In this document: piece after piece, positions 28,763 to 38,538 of the stretch
How positions within the stretch are numbered: position 1 is the first letter of the stretch
Layout of the letters: each line of letters opens with the position of its first letter
The notes under the pieces: model-generated
The model's input: only the letters and a program-made list of their open reading frames with translations
The model's database searches: none
Told to the model about the DNA's origin: nothing
Made by a program: the position numbers and the translations under genes
Assembly: GCA_035647075.1 (NCBI GenBank)
Contig: DASROF010000168.1
Span: forward strand, 42,755-106,754
DNA: 64,000 bases
Reading direction: 5' to 3'
Source of the DNA: Gp6-AA40 sp035647075
Lineage (GTDB): Bacteria > Acidobacteriota > Vicinamibacteria > Vicinamibacterales > UBA2999

Positions 28763-29368
28763 GTGCTACCTCTGACGAAACGACAGCGGGAGATTCTCGA
28801 TTACCTCAACGAGTTCATCCAGCAGCACGGCTACGCGCCGAGCCTCGAGGAAATCGGACGCCGCTTCAATCTCTCCTCGCTGGCGACGGTTCATAAACAC
28901 CTCACGAATCTCCAGGAAAAGGGATTCATCCGTCGGGCGTGGAATCGCAGCCGGTCGGTCGAGCTCGTACCGGCGCGCACGGGCGGTCGAGCACTGGAGC
29001 TGCCCCTCCTTGGCTTCGTGGCCGCGGGTGCGCCGATCGAGGCGGTCGCGGGCTCTGAAACGATTGCCGTGCCCGAGGCGCTCGCAGGCAAGCGGGATAG
29101 CTATGTCCTGCGTGTCAAGGGCGACTCGATGATCGACGAGCAGATTCGAGACGGCGATTTCGTCATCGTCGAGGATCGGAAGTCCGCCGATAACGGCGAG
29201 ATGGTCATCGCGCTCGTCGGCGGAAGCGACGTGACGCTCAAGAAGATTTATCGCGAAAACGGCCGCGTCCGACTACAGCCGGCAAACCCCACAATGCAAC
29301 CGATCTTCGTCGACCCGGACAACGTGCAAGTGCAGGGAGTCGTTGTCGGCGTGATGCGAAAGTACTGA
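28763..29368 (+). CDS. lexA: LexA repressor / autopeptidase
   Basis: The protein is 201 aa. An N-terminal winged helix (TKRQREILDYLNEFI...PSLEEIGRRFNLSSLATVHKHLTNL) binds DNA. The cleavage site AAGAP contains the Ala-Gly bond. The S24 peptidase domain has Ser in VKGDSMID and Lys in VTLKKIYRENG. It represses SOS genes and self-cleaves when RecA filaments form. The GTG start has GGAGG 6 nt upstream. It heads a plus-strand run of repair, RNA and cell-division genes. Confidence 0.97.
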   Translation: MLPLTKRQREILDYLNEFIQQHGYAPSLEEIGRRFNLSSLATVHKHLTNLQEKGFIRRAWNRSRSVELVPARTGGRALELPLLGFVAAGAPIEAVAGSETIAVPEALAGKRDSYVLRVKGDSMIDEQIRDGDFVIVEDRKSADNGEMVIALVGGSDVTLKKIYRENGRVRLQPANPTMQPIFVDPDNVQVQGVVVGVMRKY

Positions 29369-29369
29369 G

Positions 29370-29696
29370 ATGGCCGACCAGCCGGAACGAAAGCAGATCA
29401 ACTTCACCATCGTCCCAGACGAGCAGCCCAACGACCCGCGAACCTACGCCAACTTCTGCTCCATTGCGCACACGCCATTCGATTTCACGTTGACGTTCTG
29501 CGAAGTCATGCCGCTGTCCGAGAAGGAATTGCGGGAGGCTGAGAGTGAGCACGTCGTGCGTGCTCCGGTGCGGGCACGCGTCGTCGTGCCGGTGCAGTTT
29601 GTGCCGAATCTGATTGCGGCGCTGCAGGAGCACATGCGCGTGTTCTCTGAAACCTATACGAACGTCGGGTGGTCGAAACAGGGCCCGATCCACTAG
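29370..29696 (+). CDS. DUF3467 domain protein
   Basis: The protein is 108 aa and matches the DUF3467 pattern: TYANFCSIAHTPFDFTLTFCEV followed by VVVPVQFVPNLIAALQEHM and the terminal Tyr-Thr-Asn-Val-Gly-Trp segment. The molecular function is not known. It starts one base after the lexA stop, so it is almost certainly cotranscribed with lexA. Confidence 0.85.
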   Translation: MADQPERKQINFTIVPDEQPNDPRTYANFCSIAHTPFDFTLTFCEVMPLSEKELREAESEHVVRAPVRARVVVPVQFVPNLIAALQEHMRVFSETYTNVGWSKQGPIH

Positions 29697-29723
29697 GGCG
29701 GCGCGAACCACCGGTCGTGATGC

Positions 29724-30449
29724 ATGAAGTCGGCGGCCTCCACTCGCAGGGTGATCGAGACGCTCGCTGAGCAGCATCCCAACGCGGACACCGAGCTTCA
29801 CTACCGCAACGCGTTCCAGCTCCTCGCCGCGACGATTCTCTCGGCGCAATCGACGGACCAGCGCGTCAACATGGTTACGCCGGCCCTGTTCGAGCGCTAC
29901 CCCGACGCCCACGCCATGGCGCGCGCGACAGCGCCTGACCTCGAGAAGCTGATTCTCTCGACCGGATTCTTTCGTCAGAAGTCCAAGGCGCTGATCGGCA
30001 TGTCACGGAGTCTCGTGGCCGATCACGGTGGCGAGGTTCCTGCTGACATGGAAAGCCTGACGGCCCTGCCCGGAGTCGGTCGCAAGACAGCGAACGTGGT
30101 ACTCGGACATGCGCTGGGCGTGCCGGGACTGCCGGTGGATCGGCACGTGCTCCGGGTTTCGAATCGAATCGGTATCGCAGAGGGCGACGATCCGGTGATC
30201 GTCGAGCAGCAGTTGTGCTCCATGCTTCCCTCGGCGTTGTGGACCCTCGCGTCGGACGTGCAGATCCTGCACGGGCGTCGCATCTGCCGCCCCAGGCCGC
30301 TCTGCGACCAGTGCTCCGTCCGTGACGACTGCGACTACTACCGCACCGTTGTTTCTCGGGAGCCGCGATCAACCACCACAGAGAAGACTGTGACCAGGAA
30401 GAAGACAAAGGTCACCACGAGCAAGCGCGCCCGAAAACCAACACGCTGA
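29724..30449 (+). CDS. nth: Endonuclease III (DNA glycosylase/AP lyase)
   Basis: The protein is 241 aa. The helix-hairpin-helix LPGVGRKTANVVLGHA carries the catalytic Lys, and the catalytic Asp lies in VDRHVLRVSNRIG. A 4Fe-4S ligand set C-x6-C-x2-C-x5-C is seen in CRPRPLCDQCSVRDDC. It removes oxidised pyrimidines in base excision repair. A basic Lys/Arg/Thr-rich tail (about 30 aa) extends beyond the usual end. Confidence 0.96.
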   Translation: MKSAASTRRVIETLAEQHPNADTELHYRNAFQLLAATILSAQSTDQRVNMVTPALFERYPDAHAMARATAPDLEKLILSTGFFRQKSKALIGMSRSLVADHGGEVPADMESLTALPGVGRKTANVVLGHALGVPGLPVDRHVLRVSNRIGIAEGDDPVIVEQQLCSMLPSALWTLASDVQILHGRRICRPRPLCDQCSVRDDCDYYRTVVSREPRSTTTEKTVTRKKTKVTTSKRARKPTR

Positions 30450-30459
30450 TGGCGGGTGC

Positions 30460-30870
30460 ATGACGAGGGAACAGTTCCAGCGTCTGGTGATTGAGGCGGT
30501 CGCCTTGATCCCGAAGCGATTCAGACGCGAGATGAAGAACCTTGCGCTCGTCGTCGAGGACGAGCCATCTGTCGAACTGCTCGCCGAAATGGAGATCGAG
30601 CCCCCGGACTCCCTCTACGGGCTCTATCAGGGCACTCCCCTTCCGGAACGGACCTGGGCGTACGGAAACAACCTCCCGGATCGGATCACCATCTTCCAGC
30701 GACCGATCGAAGAGGAGTGCGACGACGAAGATGAAGTGCGCGCCGTCATTGGCGAGACCCTCATTCACGAGGTTGGCCATTATTTCGGCATGAGCGAAGA
30801 TGAAATCGAGGACATCGAGGAGCGGTACTGGCGCGGCGAGACCCTTGGTCCGGACGAGGACGAGGATTGA
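30460..30870 (+). CDS. Zincin-like metallopeptidase family protein (PF06262 type)
   Basis: The protein is 136 aa, a small single-domain zincin. The motif TLIHEVGHYFGMSEDEIEDIE has the HExxH core and the acidic stretch typical of this family. PDRITIFQRPIEEEC precedes it. The family is widespread and probably proteolytic, but substrates are unknown. Its stop codon overlaps the TTG start of rsmA. Confidence 0.88.
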   Translation: MTREQFQRLVIEAVALIPKRFRREMKNLALVVEDEPSVELLAEMEIEPPDSLYGLYQGTPLPERTWAYGNNLPDRITIFQRPIEEECDDEDEVRAVIGETLIHEVGHYFGMSEDEIEDIEERYWRGETLGPDEDED

Positions 30871-31667
30871 CGTCGCTTCCGCGGGCGAGAAAACGGTTCG
30901 GCCAGCACTTCCTCGAGCCAGCGTGGGTCGCGAGGCTCCTGGAAGCGCAATCCCCGACGCCTGACGACGTATTCCTTGAGATTGGACCAGGGCGGGGCGC
31001 ATTGACGTTTCCACTTTCCGCCAGGGTCCGGCATATCGTCGCCGTCGAGATCGATCGCGACCTCGCTGCGCATCTCCGGACGGAGCTTCCCTCAAATGTC
31101 AGAGTCGTCGAGGGTGATTTCCTCGACCTGGATCTCCCGCACGTTCTTCGCGACGAGCCCCGGCCGATCCGCGTCGTCGGCAACCTCCCGTACAACGTCT
31201 CGTCCCCGATTCTGTTCAAGCTCCTCCACTCGGCTGGTGAGGGACGGGTCTTCTCCGATGCAACGCTGATGCTCCAGAAAGAAGTGGCGGATCGACTGCT
31301 CGCCGCCCCGGGTACCGGTGACTACGGCACCCTGGCAATTCAGGTGGGGCTTCTGGCCGACGTCGAGCGGATTTTGACCCTTCCCCCCGGTGCGTTCCGG
31401 CCTCCGCCGAAGGTCACGTCCTCTGTCGTGCGGCTGCAATTCAGGACGCCGCGTGAGGACGTCGGCGACCGAGAGACCTTCGAGCGGCTGGTCCGAGGCA
31501 TCTTCCTGCAACGACGAAAGATGCTGCTCAATGCGCTGAAGCCGGTGGCGGAGACGTTCGGCCGTTCGTCGGCGGATCTTATCGCGGCGGCAGGAGTTGA
31601 CGGCACGAAGCGACCGCAGGAACTGACGCTGCGCGACATCGCACAGCTCAGCCGAGCTGTGCTATAG
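30867..31667 (+). CDS. rsmA: 16S rRNA dimethyladenosine transferase
   Basis: The protein is 266 aa. It dimethylates A1518 and A1519 of 16S rRNA. Motifs: KRFGQHFLEPAWVARLL, SAM site FLEIGPGRGALTFPL, catalytic NLPYNVSSPILFKLL, and VFRPPPKV-like GAFRPPPKVTSSVVRL. The assigned start is a TTG overlapping the upstream TGA by 4 bp, which places the conserved N-terminus correctly. Confidence 0.96.
   Translation: MTSLPRARKRFGQHFLEPAWVARLLEAQSPTPDDVFLEIGPGRGALTFPLSARVRHIVAVEIDRDLAAHLRTELPSNVRVVEGDFLDLDLPHVLRDEPRPIRVVGNLPYNVSSPILFKLLHSAGEGRVFSDATLMLQKEVADRLLAAPGTGDYGTLAIQVGLLADVERILTLPPGAFRPPPKVTSSVVRLQFRTPREDVGDRETFERLVRGIFLQRRKMLLNALKPVAETFGRSSADLIAAAGVDGTKRPQELTLRDIAQLSRAVL
31642..31661 (+). terminator. 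8-bp hairpin at the rsmA 3' end
   Basis: CACAGCTC, loop AGCC, GAGCTGTG forms a perfect stem over the last rsmA codons, ending just before the stop. There is no T-run, so termination would be partial at best. The following 141 bp before RNase J hold no other recognised element. Confidence 0.3.
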
Positions 31668-31808
31668 TTTGCCCCGAAGTCGTTGACCCTTCCATAGTTG
31701 CGGGCGGTCCCAGCCGTCCACGTCCGACGCGGATTGCCGCGTTGGAGACCCCGTTCGAGCGACCCTCCCGGGCTCGTTGGTACGGTTCGATCGAATTCTC
31801 CGCCGACG

Positions 31809-33506
31809 ATGAACCAGTCCGCTGTACCCGACGTGTCGCCGGCGACGCTCGAGGTCGTCCCACTGGGAGGCCTTGGCGAGTTCGGCATGAACATGATGGC
31901 GCTGACGTGGGAGGACTCCACCATCCTCATCGACGCGGGCGTCATGTTTCCTGATCCGGACCAGCTCGGCGTCGATCTGATCATTCCCGACCTGACTTAC
32001 GTGGAAGCACGGCGCCAGCAGGTCAAGGCGCTCGTCCTCACACACGGCCATGAAGATCACATCGGCGGCGTCCCGCATGTCATGCCGCTCTTCGACGGCC
32101 CGGTGTATGGCACCGCGATGACGCTCGCGCTCGTCGAGCCCAAGCTCGAGGAGCACGGCATCGATCCCGGCGATCGGTTGAAAACTGTTCAACCACGGCA
32201 GACCGTCACGGTCGGGCCGTTCACGATCGAGTTCGTGCGGGTGACGCACAGCATGCCCGACTGTGTGGCGCTGGCGATCACGACGCCGGTCGGCGTGATC
32301 GTCCATACCGGCGATTTCAAGATCGATCAGACGCCTCTGGACGGTGAGTATTTCGACCTGCACCGTTTCGCCGAACTCGGGCGCCAGGGCGTGCTCGCGC
32401 TGTTCGCGGACAGCACCAACGTCGATCGCAAGGGGTTTACCGGACCTGAGATTGAGGTGATTGAAGGGTTCGAGGAACTGTTCACCAGCACGCACGGCAA
32501 GCTGGTCGTCGCGGCCTTTTCTTCGAGCATCTACCGGATGCAGCTGCTCGTCGATCTGGCAACCCAGTTCGATCGCAAGGTCGCGTTTGTGGGCCGCAGC
32601 GTGGTCCGCAACACCGAAATCGCGCAGCGCCTTGGCTACCTGCGGATTCCGTCGGGCATCCAGATCCGCGACTCGGATGTCCCGAACTACTCCTCCGAAG
32701 ATGTGCTCTGCGTGACGACTGGATCGCAGGGTGAGCCGCAGGCGGCGCTCTCGCGCATCGCGATCGACGATCACCGCTTCGTCAAGCTCGGACCCGACGA
32801 TGTGGTCGTCTTCTCTGCGCGGGCTATTCCCGGGAACGAGAAGGCGATCGCTCGCACGATGAGCCACGTGACCCGGCGTGGCGCGGATGTGATTACTCCG
32901 GACATGAAGCACGTCCATGTGTCCGGCCACGGATCCGCCGAGGAGCTGAAGCTCGTGATCTCGCTGATCCGGCCGCGCTACTTTGTGCCCGTTCACGGTG
33001 AGTACCGGCAACTGGCGCAGCATGCCCGTATCGCCAAGCGCGTCATGTCGGGTCCCGACCGCGAGCTGCAGGTGCTGCTGGCCGAGGACGGCGACATCAT
33101 CCAGTTCGATCGCCAGGGCGCCCGCATCGCGGATAAGGCCCCGACGGGCCGCGTGCTCATCGATACGACGCGTCTCGGCGAAGTTGGTGACGAGGTGCTG
33201 CGCGACCGGCGACACATCGCCGGCGACGGCATCGTCGTCGCCGTCATTGCCATCAGCCGTCATGGCGGTGCGCTCGTGGGAGAGCCGGAACTCGTGGCCC
33301 GCGGTTACGTCGTAGACGAAGGCCAGGAGGAGAAGCTGTTTCGCGACGCGTCGCACGTGATCGCCGAGTGCATCGAAGCCTCGAGTCATGAAGAACGGAC
33401 CGACCAGGGCCTCATGACGGAAAAACTACGCGTCGAGCTGAGACGCTTCTTCAAGAAGCGCTCGGGCCGAAGGCCGCTCGTGCTCCCTATCCTGATGGAG
33501 ATCTGA
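31809..33506 (+). CDS. rnj: Ribonuclease J
   Basis: The protein is 565 aa with an MBL/beta-CASP fold. The motif HGHEDHIGG binds the two zinc ions, VHTGDFKID follows, and the beta-CASP part has ADSTNVDRKGFTGPE and HVSGHGSAEELKL. It combines 5'-3' exo- and endoribonuclease activity in mRNA turnover and rRNA maturation. The open frame extends 37 codons upstream, but the family N-terminus (LEVVPLGGLGEFGMNMM) follows the ATG at 31809, so I chose it. Confidence 0.95.
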   Translation: MNQSAVPDVSPATLEVVPLGGLGEFGMNMMALTWEDSTILIDAGVMFPDPDQLGVDLIIPDLTYVEARRQQVKALVLTHGHEDHIGGVPHVMPLFDGPVYGTAMTLALVEPKLEEHGIDPGDRLKTVQPRQTVTVGPFTIEFVRVTHSMPDCVALAITTPVGVIVHTGDFKIDQTPLDGEYFDLHRFAELGRQGVLALFADSTNVDRKGFTGPEIEVIEGFEELFTSTHGKLVVAAFSSSIYRMQLLVDLATQFDRKVAFVGRSVVRNTEIAQRLGYLRIPSGIQIRDSDVPNYSSEDVLCVTTGSQGEPQAALSRIAIDDHRFVKLGPDDVVVFSARAIPGNEKAIARTMSHVTRRGADVITPDMKHVHVSGHGSAEELKLVISLIRPRYFVPVHGEYRQLAQHARIAKRVMSGPDRELQVLLAEDGDIIQFDRQGARIADKAPTGRVLIDTTRLGEVGDEVLRDRRHIAGDGIVVAVIAISRHGGALVGEPELVARGYVVDEGQEEKLFRDASHVIAECIEASSHEERTDQGLMTEKLRVELRRFFKKRSGRRPLVLPILMEI

Positions 33507-33507
33507 C

Positions 33508-35817
33508 GTGAAGGAGTCGACGTTATCGCGCCGCCTCAGCGAGTTTCTCGGCGTGGCGCTGTTTGCCGTGGCGCTGATCTGGCTGATTTCGCTGGTCAGC
33601 CACGAGCCGACGGATCCCGTGTGGTTCTTTACGACCGACACCACCCATGCTCCGGCAAACTTCGTCGGCCGCGTCGGCGCCTTTCTCTCCGAGCTGTCGT
33701 TCCAACTGTTCGGCTACGCGGCGTACCTCATTCCCGGCGTCATCGCAGTCGTCGGGTGGCATTACTTCTGGTGCAAGAAGCCCGACGCTGCGTACACGAA
33801 AATCACCGGAGCCGCGCTGCTTTTCGGCTGTTCCAGCGCGTTTCTCAGCCTGATCTTCGGCAGCACGGAGGTTGCGGGAAAATCGTTCCACGCCGGCGGA
33901 TCGATCGGCGCCTGGCTGGCCGGGGTGCTGGCAGACTACCTGAATCGCACCGGCTCGATCATCGTTCTGCTGACGCTGATGGTGCTGGCCGTCATCCTGT
34001 CGACCCAGTTTTCCTTCGGCCGCATGTTCGCGGGCGTCATGGTGACGCTTCAGGACGCATCCAGCACCGGCCTGGGTCGGCTCCGCGCGCGCTGGGATGC
34101 GTATCGCAAGGAGCGTGACCGGCGCGATCTCGTGACCCGCCAGGGCAAGAAAGCTGCGCCTGCGGCAGCGAAACCCGCTGCGGCGAACGGCAACGAGGAA
34201 TCATCGCCGCGAACCGTTCGACCGGCGCGCCCTGAGATCGCCGAAGAGCCGGAGGTGCCTGCCGCGAGACCTGTGCCGCCTGTCGTCGCCAGGAAAAGGC
34301 TCGAAGCGCCACCGCTGCCATTACCCGAGCCGGAGCCGCTGAAGACGACAGCCCAGCGTCGCGGCCAGTACACGCTGCCTCCCCTCACGCTGCTGGATGC
34401 GCCAAAGGGCGAACGGAAGATCGACGAGCGCGAGCTCATGGAATCGTCGCGGCAGCTCGAGGAGAAGTGCCGCGAGTTCGCGGTCGAAGGTCAGGTCGCA
34501 CAAATTCATCCCGGACCTGTCGTGACCACGTTCGAGTTCAAGCCGGACGCTGGCGTGAAGTACAGCAAGATCACCGGCCTCGCCGATGACCTCTGCCTGG
34601 CGATGCAGGCGGAGTCCGTCCTGATCGATCGCATTCCTGGCAAGTCGACGGTCGGTATTCAGATCCCGAATCCGAACCGGGAAGCTATCTCTCTCCGCGA
34701 TCTGCTCGAGTCCGATGCCTACCAGCGATCGACCTCGAAGCTCACCCTGGCGCTTGGCAAGACCATCCACGGTGAGCCGTACGTCGCCGACCTGGCGACG
34801 ATGCCGCACCTGCTCATCGCGGGATCGACCGGCACCGGCAAGTCCGTCGGGCTGAACGGAATGCTGACCAGTGTGCTGTACCGCGCCACGCCGGACGATG
34901 TGCGGATGATCATGGTGGACCCGAAGCGGCTGGAGCTCGGGATGTATGACGACATCCCGCACCTACTCACGCCCGTCGTTGTTGATCCCAAGAAGGCGGC
35001 GAACGCTCTGCGATGGGCCGTGCGTGAGATGGAGGAGCGCTACAAGACGCTGGCGGCCGAAGGCGTGCGGAACATCGATCAGTACAACCGCAACATCCGC
35101 AACATCCTCGCGGAGACCGGTTCGAACGACCCCGACAGCCCTCGCCCGCTGCCCTTTATCGTGGTCGTGATCGACGAACTCGCTGACCTGATGATGGTCG
35201 CGGGCAACGAGGTCGAAGAATCCATCTGCCGCCTCGCGCAGATGGCCCGGGCCGTCGGCATCCACCTCATTCTGGCGACGCAGCGGCCGTCGGTCGATGT
35301 CATCACCGGATTGATCAAGGCAAACCTGCCCTCGCGGATCTCGTTCCGGGTCTCGTCAAAGACGGACTCGCGGACGATTCTCGATTCGAACGGCGCCGAG
35401 CAGTTGCTCGGCAAAGGCGACATGCTGTTCCTGCCGCCCGCGTCGTCACGCTGTATCCGGCTTCACGGGCCGTATATCAGCGAACAGGAGAGCGCACGGC
35501 TCGCGAGCTTCCTGCGGAAGCAGGGAAAGCCGGTCTTCAACGACACGATTACCGCGGACGACGAGAAGGCGGGGCCGGGCGGTCTCGAGTTCGACAAGGA
35601 CGAGCTGTACGACGAGGCGGCACGGATCGTCGTCAGCACCGGCCAGGCGTCCATTTCGTATCTCCAGCGCAAGATGCGGATCGGGTTCAGCCGTGCGGCC
35701 CGTCTGGTCGACATGATGGAAGCGGAAGGGCTCGTCTCGCAGGGCGTGGGCGGCAAGCCGCGCGAGGTGCTCGTGGACCGCAACTACTTCGAGGAAGTGG
35801 ATGCGCAGCTCCGGTAG
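33508..35817 (+). CDS. ftsK: DNA translocase FtsK
   Basis: The protein is 769 aa. It has four N-terminal transmembrane helices within about residues 12-170, then a Pro/Ala-rich linker. The motor has Walker A IAGSTGTGKSVGLNGML, Walker B VVVIDELADLMMVAG and the C-terminal gamma winged helix (ISYLQRKMRIGFSRAARLVDMME) that reads KOPS-like sites. It pumps chromosome termini at the division septum. The GTG start lies one base after the RNase J stop. Confidence 0.97.
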   Translation: MKESTLSRRLSEFLGVALFAVALIWLISLVSHEPTDPVWFFTTDTTHAPANFVGRVGAFLSELSFQLFGYAAYLIPGVIAVVGWHYFWCKKPDAAYTKITGAALLFGCSSAFLSLIFGSTEVAGKSFHAGGSIGAWLAGVLADYLNRTGSIIVLLTLMVLAVILSTQFSFGRMFAGVMVTLQDASSTGLGRLRARWDAYRKERDRRDLVTRQGKKAAPAAAKPAAANGNEESSPRTVRPARPEIAEEPEVPAARPVPPVVARKRLEAPPLPLPEPEPLKTTAQRRGQYTLPPLTLLDAPKGERKIDERELMESSRQLEEKCREFAVEGQVAQIHPGPVVTTFEFKPDAGVKYSKITGLADDLCLAMQAESVLIDRIPGKSTVGIQIPNPNREAISLRDLLESDAYQRSTSKLTLALGKTIHGEPYVADLATMPHLLIAGSTGTGKSVGLNGMLTSVLYRATPDDVRMIMVDPKRLELGMYDDIPHLLTPVVVDPKKAANALRWAVREMEERYKTLAAEGVRNIDQYNRNIRNILAETGSNDPDSPRPLPFIVVVIDELADLMMVAGNEVEESICRLAQMARAVGIHLILATQRPSVDVITGLIKANLPSRISFRVSSKTDSRTILDSNGAEQLLGKGDMLFLPPASSRCIRLHGPYISEQESARLASFLRKQGKPVFNDTITADDEKAGPGGLEFDKDELYDEAARIVVSTGQASISYLQRKMRIGFSRAARLVDMMEAEGLVSQGVGGKPREVLVDRNYFEEVDAQLR

Positions 35818-37540
35818 CCTTCCTGTCCTGGCGTGCGCCCTGAGCGCTGCACTCGTGGTCACGCTGCACAGCCAGTCCTCGGATCCATCTGCGCTGTACC
35901 AGCAGGCGCTCAAGCGCGAAGCCTCGCTTCGACAGGAGCTCGAGGCAATCAAACCAGGTTCCCCCGGCAGTCCCATCCTCGAGCGCATCCACGTCCTCAT
36001 CCGATCCTACGAGGACATGGCGCGTCTGTTCGCCTCCAGCGACAGCGGCGACGACTCGCTGTCGCACGCGGGGACCCTTGCCGCCGACGCCTTCGCCACA
36101 TTCGGGGACACCGCTGACCGCGACACCGCTCTTCGCCTCCTGAAATCTCTGCCGGGGCGGTTTCCCAGGAGTCCGCTCGTCAAAGACGCAGCGGCGCGTG
36201 TGAAACAGCTCGAGGGTTCCAGGCCACCCGCGACCGCCGCAGCCAGGCCAGCGCCTCCCGTAACAGCAGCGGCCGCGGACGCCAGGCCAGCGTCCGCACC
36301 GGCCGTCTCTTCAACGGTCATGCTGCGGGCGATTCGCCGTGAGGTGATCCAGGACACCCTGCGCGTCACTCTGGATCTGGATCGCGAGGTGGCTTACTAC
36401 GACGAACGCATCGATGGGCCGCCGCGCGTCTTCGTCGACCTGCCGAACACCCGGGCGGTCGAGACCCTGAAGGACGCGACGATTCCCTTCCCCGATGGCC
36501 CGGTGAAGCAGGTGCGAATCGGGCGGCAGCTGAACACGCGAACGCGCGTGGTGCTCGACCTGAACGGCGCTGGATCGCACAGCGTCTACGCGGTCTATAA
36601 CCCGTATCGCATCGTGATCGACGTCGAGCGACTGCCAGCCGCCGCGCCCGCAATCCTGACGACACAGGCGCCGCCAGTCGCCTCGACGCCTGCCCGCGCG
36701 CCTCTGGTCCTCGCGTCAAACGCGAGCAAGACGTCCCGCTCCGCGATCACGGCTCCGGTCCGAGAACCGCCCCCCGTCGAGGCTCGTCCTGGTCCATCGA
36801 CGCCTCCACACAACACGACGGGCAGTTTCTCCTTCGCGCGACAACTCGGGCTCGGCGTCACGCGGATCGTGATTGACCCGGGCCACGGCGGCCACGATCC
36901 CGGCGCACGCGGTAACGGGATTTCGGAGGCCGCGCTGGTGCTCGACGTCGCAACGCGCCTCGAGGAGCTCCTGAAAGCCGAACACATCGAGGTCGTGCTC
37001 ACCCGGCGCACGAACACGTTCGTGGCGCTCGACGAGCGAACCGCGCTGGCGAACCGCAGCGCTGCGGACCTCTTCCTCTCGATTCACGCCAACGCGAGTA
37101 CAGTTCCCGCCGCCCGCGGAATCGAGACCTATTTTCTGAACTTTGCGCCGAATCCCGAGGCTGAGGCCGTTGCGGCGCGCGAGAATGCGAGCTCGTCGAA
37201 GAGCATGCGGCACTTGCCCGACATCGTGCAGGCTATTGCCCTCAACAACAAGATCGACGAGTCGCGCGACTTTGCGGCGATCGTGCAGTCGACGCTGTAC
37301 CAGGAGCTTCGCAAAACGAACAGGACGTTGAAAAACCTGGGTGTGAAACAGGCGCCGTTCATGGTGCTCGTCGGCGCGACGATGCCAAGCGTGCTCGCCG
37401 AAATCTCGTTCATGAGCAACAGCGCCGAGGCCACGCTGCTCAAGACCGACCGCTACAAGCAGCAGATCGCCGAAGCCCTGCTGGCCGGGGTCATGCGTTA
37501 TCAGAATTCGCTGAAGAAAGTTTTGCCCAGGGCTGAGTAG
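35801..37540 (+). CDS. amiC: N-acetylmuramoyl-L-alanine amidase with AMIN domain
   Basis: The protein is 579 aa with a signal peptide. A helical, TPR-like N-terminal part leads to an AMIN domain (about 170-285, RVFVDLPNTRAVETL...RIGRQLNTRTRVVLDL) that targets the envelope. After a Pro-rich linker comes the Amidase_3 domain: IDPGHGGHDPGARG, LSIHANAS and the catalytic Glu in VLAEISFMSN. It cleaves septal peptidoglycan. Its start overlaps ftsK by 17 bp, coupling two division functions. Confidence 0.94.
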   Translation: MRSSGSLPVLACALSAALVVTLHSQSSDPSALYQQALKREASLRQELEAIKPGSPGSPILERIHVLIRSYEDMARLFASSDSGDDSLSHAGTLAADAFATFGDTADRDTALRLLKSLPGRFPRSPLVKDAAARVKQLEGSRPPATAAARPAPPVTAAAADARPASAPAVSSTVMLRAIRREVIQDTLRVTLDLDREVAYYDERIDGPPRVFVDLPNTRAVETLKDATIPFPDGPVKQVRIGRQLNTRTRVVLDLNGAGSHSVYAVYNPYRIVIDVERLPAAAPAILTTQAPPVASTPARAPLVLASNASKTSRSAITAPVREPPPVEARPGPSTPPHNTTGSFSFARQLGLGVTRIVIDPGHGGHDPGARGNGISEAALVLDVATRLEELLKAEHIEVVLTRRTNTFVALDERTALANRSAADLFLSIHANASTVPAARGIETYFLNFAPNPEAEAVAARENASSSKSMRHLPDIVQAIALNNKIDESRDFAAIVQSTLYQELRKTNRTLKNLGVKQAPFMVLVGATMPSVLAEISFMSNSAEATLLKTDRYKQQIAEALLAGVMRYQNSLKKVLPRAE

Positions 37541-37574
37541 GCGTCGTGTCCGGTTCGGCCTGACCAGTCGCTGG

Positions 37575-37814
37575 TCAGATGTGCAGCCGGATATGTGTAT
37601 GCGGCTCGTTCGGTGGCGGGACTGAGGAGTCGCGCCACCGCTTGTAGAGAATCATTCCGCCCGCGACGATCACGCAGCCTATCAGCGCAACGACCAGGAA
37701 GATCCCCGCCATCGCGAACATGCCCAGCACCACGTCGATACTGATGTCGTGGCTGGTTGGCTGTTCTCTCGCCAGGTCGACGACGATCGGCTTCTGAGCC
37801 AGTAGAGCGAGCAT
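37575..37814 (-). CDS. Small single-pass membrane protein, unknown
   Basis: The protein is 79 aa with one long hydrophobic segment (VVLGMFAMAGIFLVVALIGC...) followed by YKRWRD and a short polar tail, so it is plausibly an inner-membrane protein. Its ATG lies 5 nt after a duplicate of the pepA 3' end, including the pepA stop codon. This suggests it originally followed pepA directly. No clear ribosome site is visible. Confidence 0.5.
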   Translation of the reverse strand: MLALLAQKPIVVDLAREQPTSHDISIDVVLGMFAMAGIFLVVALIGCVIVAGGMILYKRWRDSSVPPPNEPHTHIRLHI

Positions 37815-37819
37815 GGGAA

Positions 37820-37842
37820 TCAGCGTCGTAAATTCAGCTTAC
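37820..37842. repeat. Left copy of 23-bp direct repeat
   Basis: Identical to 38934-38956. It contains the quasi-dyad GTAA-N7-TTAC. The match ends abruptly on both sides (A versus G at the left, T versus C at the right). Confidence 0.95.
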
Positions 37843-38082
37843 TAGATCAGTGTACCGCCTCGTTCCATCTGATCCCGACTGGTCCGATTTGTTCCGAACT
37901 TTCCATTCCGCCGAACCAGGGCGAACCAGCCCAAACGTGTTGACACGTCGGTTCGTGAGCGGTTTGGTGATGTGCCGTCCGCTTGCCCAGGTCCTGGCTG
38001 CCGTTCGAGCTTGCGTTTACCCATGGCCACGGCGAGCATTGTCGTACGCGGCACATGAGCGCAGCTGCCGCTGAAGCTCAAG

Positions 38083-38538
38083 ATGAAGAAGCCATTGTTG
38101 TGGTCGTTGGCGTCAGGGTTTGCGTGGATTGCCGTCGCAAGTGCAACCGCCTACGCTGTGTCCCCGATTCACAGCACGCCGCTCGATGCGGCGCGGACCT
38201 TCGCGGGCGGAGTCGTCGCCGCACCAATCATCGGTCTACTGGTCGGGCACATTGCGCGACGATTCTCACACCTGACTCGCTCCCAGCGTTTCTGGGTGGC
38301 CTTGGGCGATCTGTACCTGGCCACCTATTTGTTCCTGTTGGCGACCGGCATGGGATACGTCGGAAGAGGCTGGATCGCGCAAAGCCATGTCGAAACCCTG
38401 CAACGACTACTGATTGTCGACCCTCTTCTCCGAACGATATTCGGTCTGACGTACACCGGCTTTGTTGTTGTCCTGCTCCCACTCTCGTACGTCAACCATG
38501 TATTGCTCGGCAAGATCTGGGATCAAACCCATGGATGA
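38083..38538 (+). CDS. Four-helix membrane protein carried in the insertion
   Basis: The protein is 151 aa with four predicted transmembrane helices, near residues 5-26, 36-58, 72-95 and 118-142. No motif is recognised. It looks somewhat less GC-rich than neighbouring genes and is the only convincing gene inside the 23-bp-repeat-bounded segment. A GCCGCC/GGCGGC hairpin (38542-38558) follows the stop. A further plus-strand frame at 38563-38745 has no support beyond being open. Confidence 0.6.
   Translation: MKKPLLWSLASGFAWIAVASATAYAVSPIHSTPLDAARTFAGGVVAAPIIGLLVGHIARRFSHLTRSQRFWVALGDLYLATYLFLLATGMGYVGRGWIAQSHVETLQRLLIVDPLLRTIFGLTYTGFVVVLLPLSYVNHVLLGKIWDQTHG

Noticed and set aside
37842..38081. 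79-aa minus-strand frame at the left end of the insertion
   Set aside because: No motif and polar low-information composition; its stop falls on the repeat boundary by chance.
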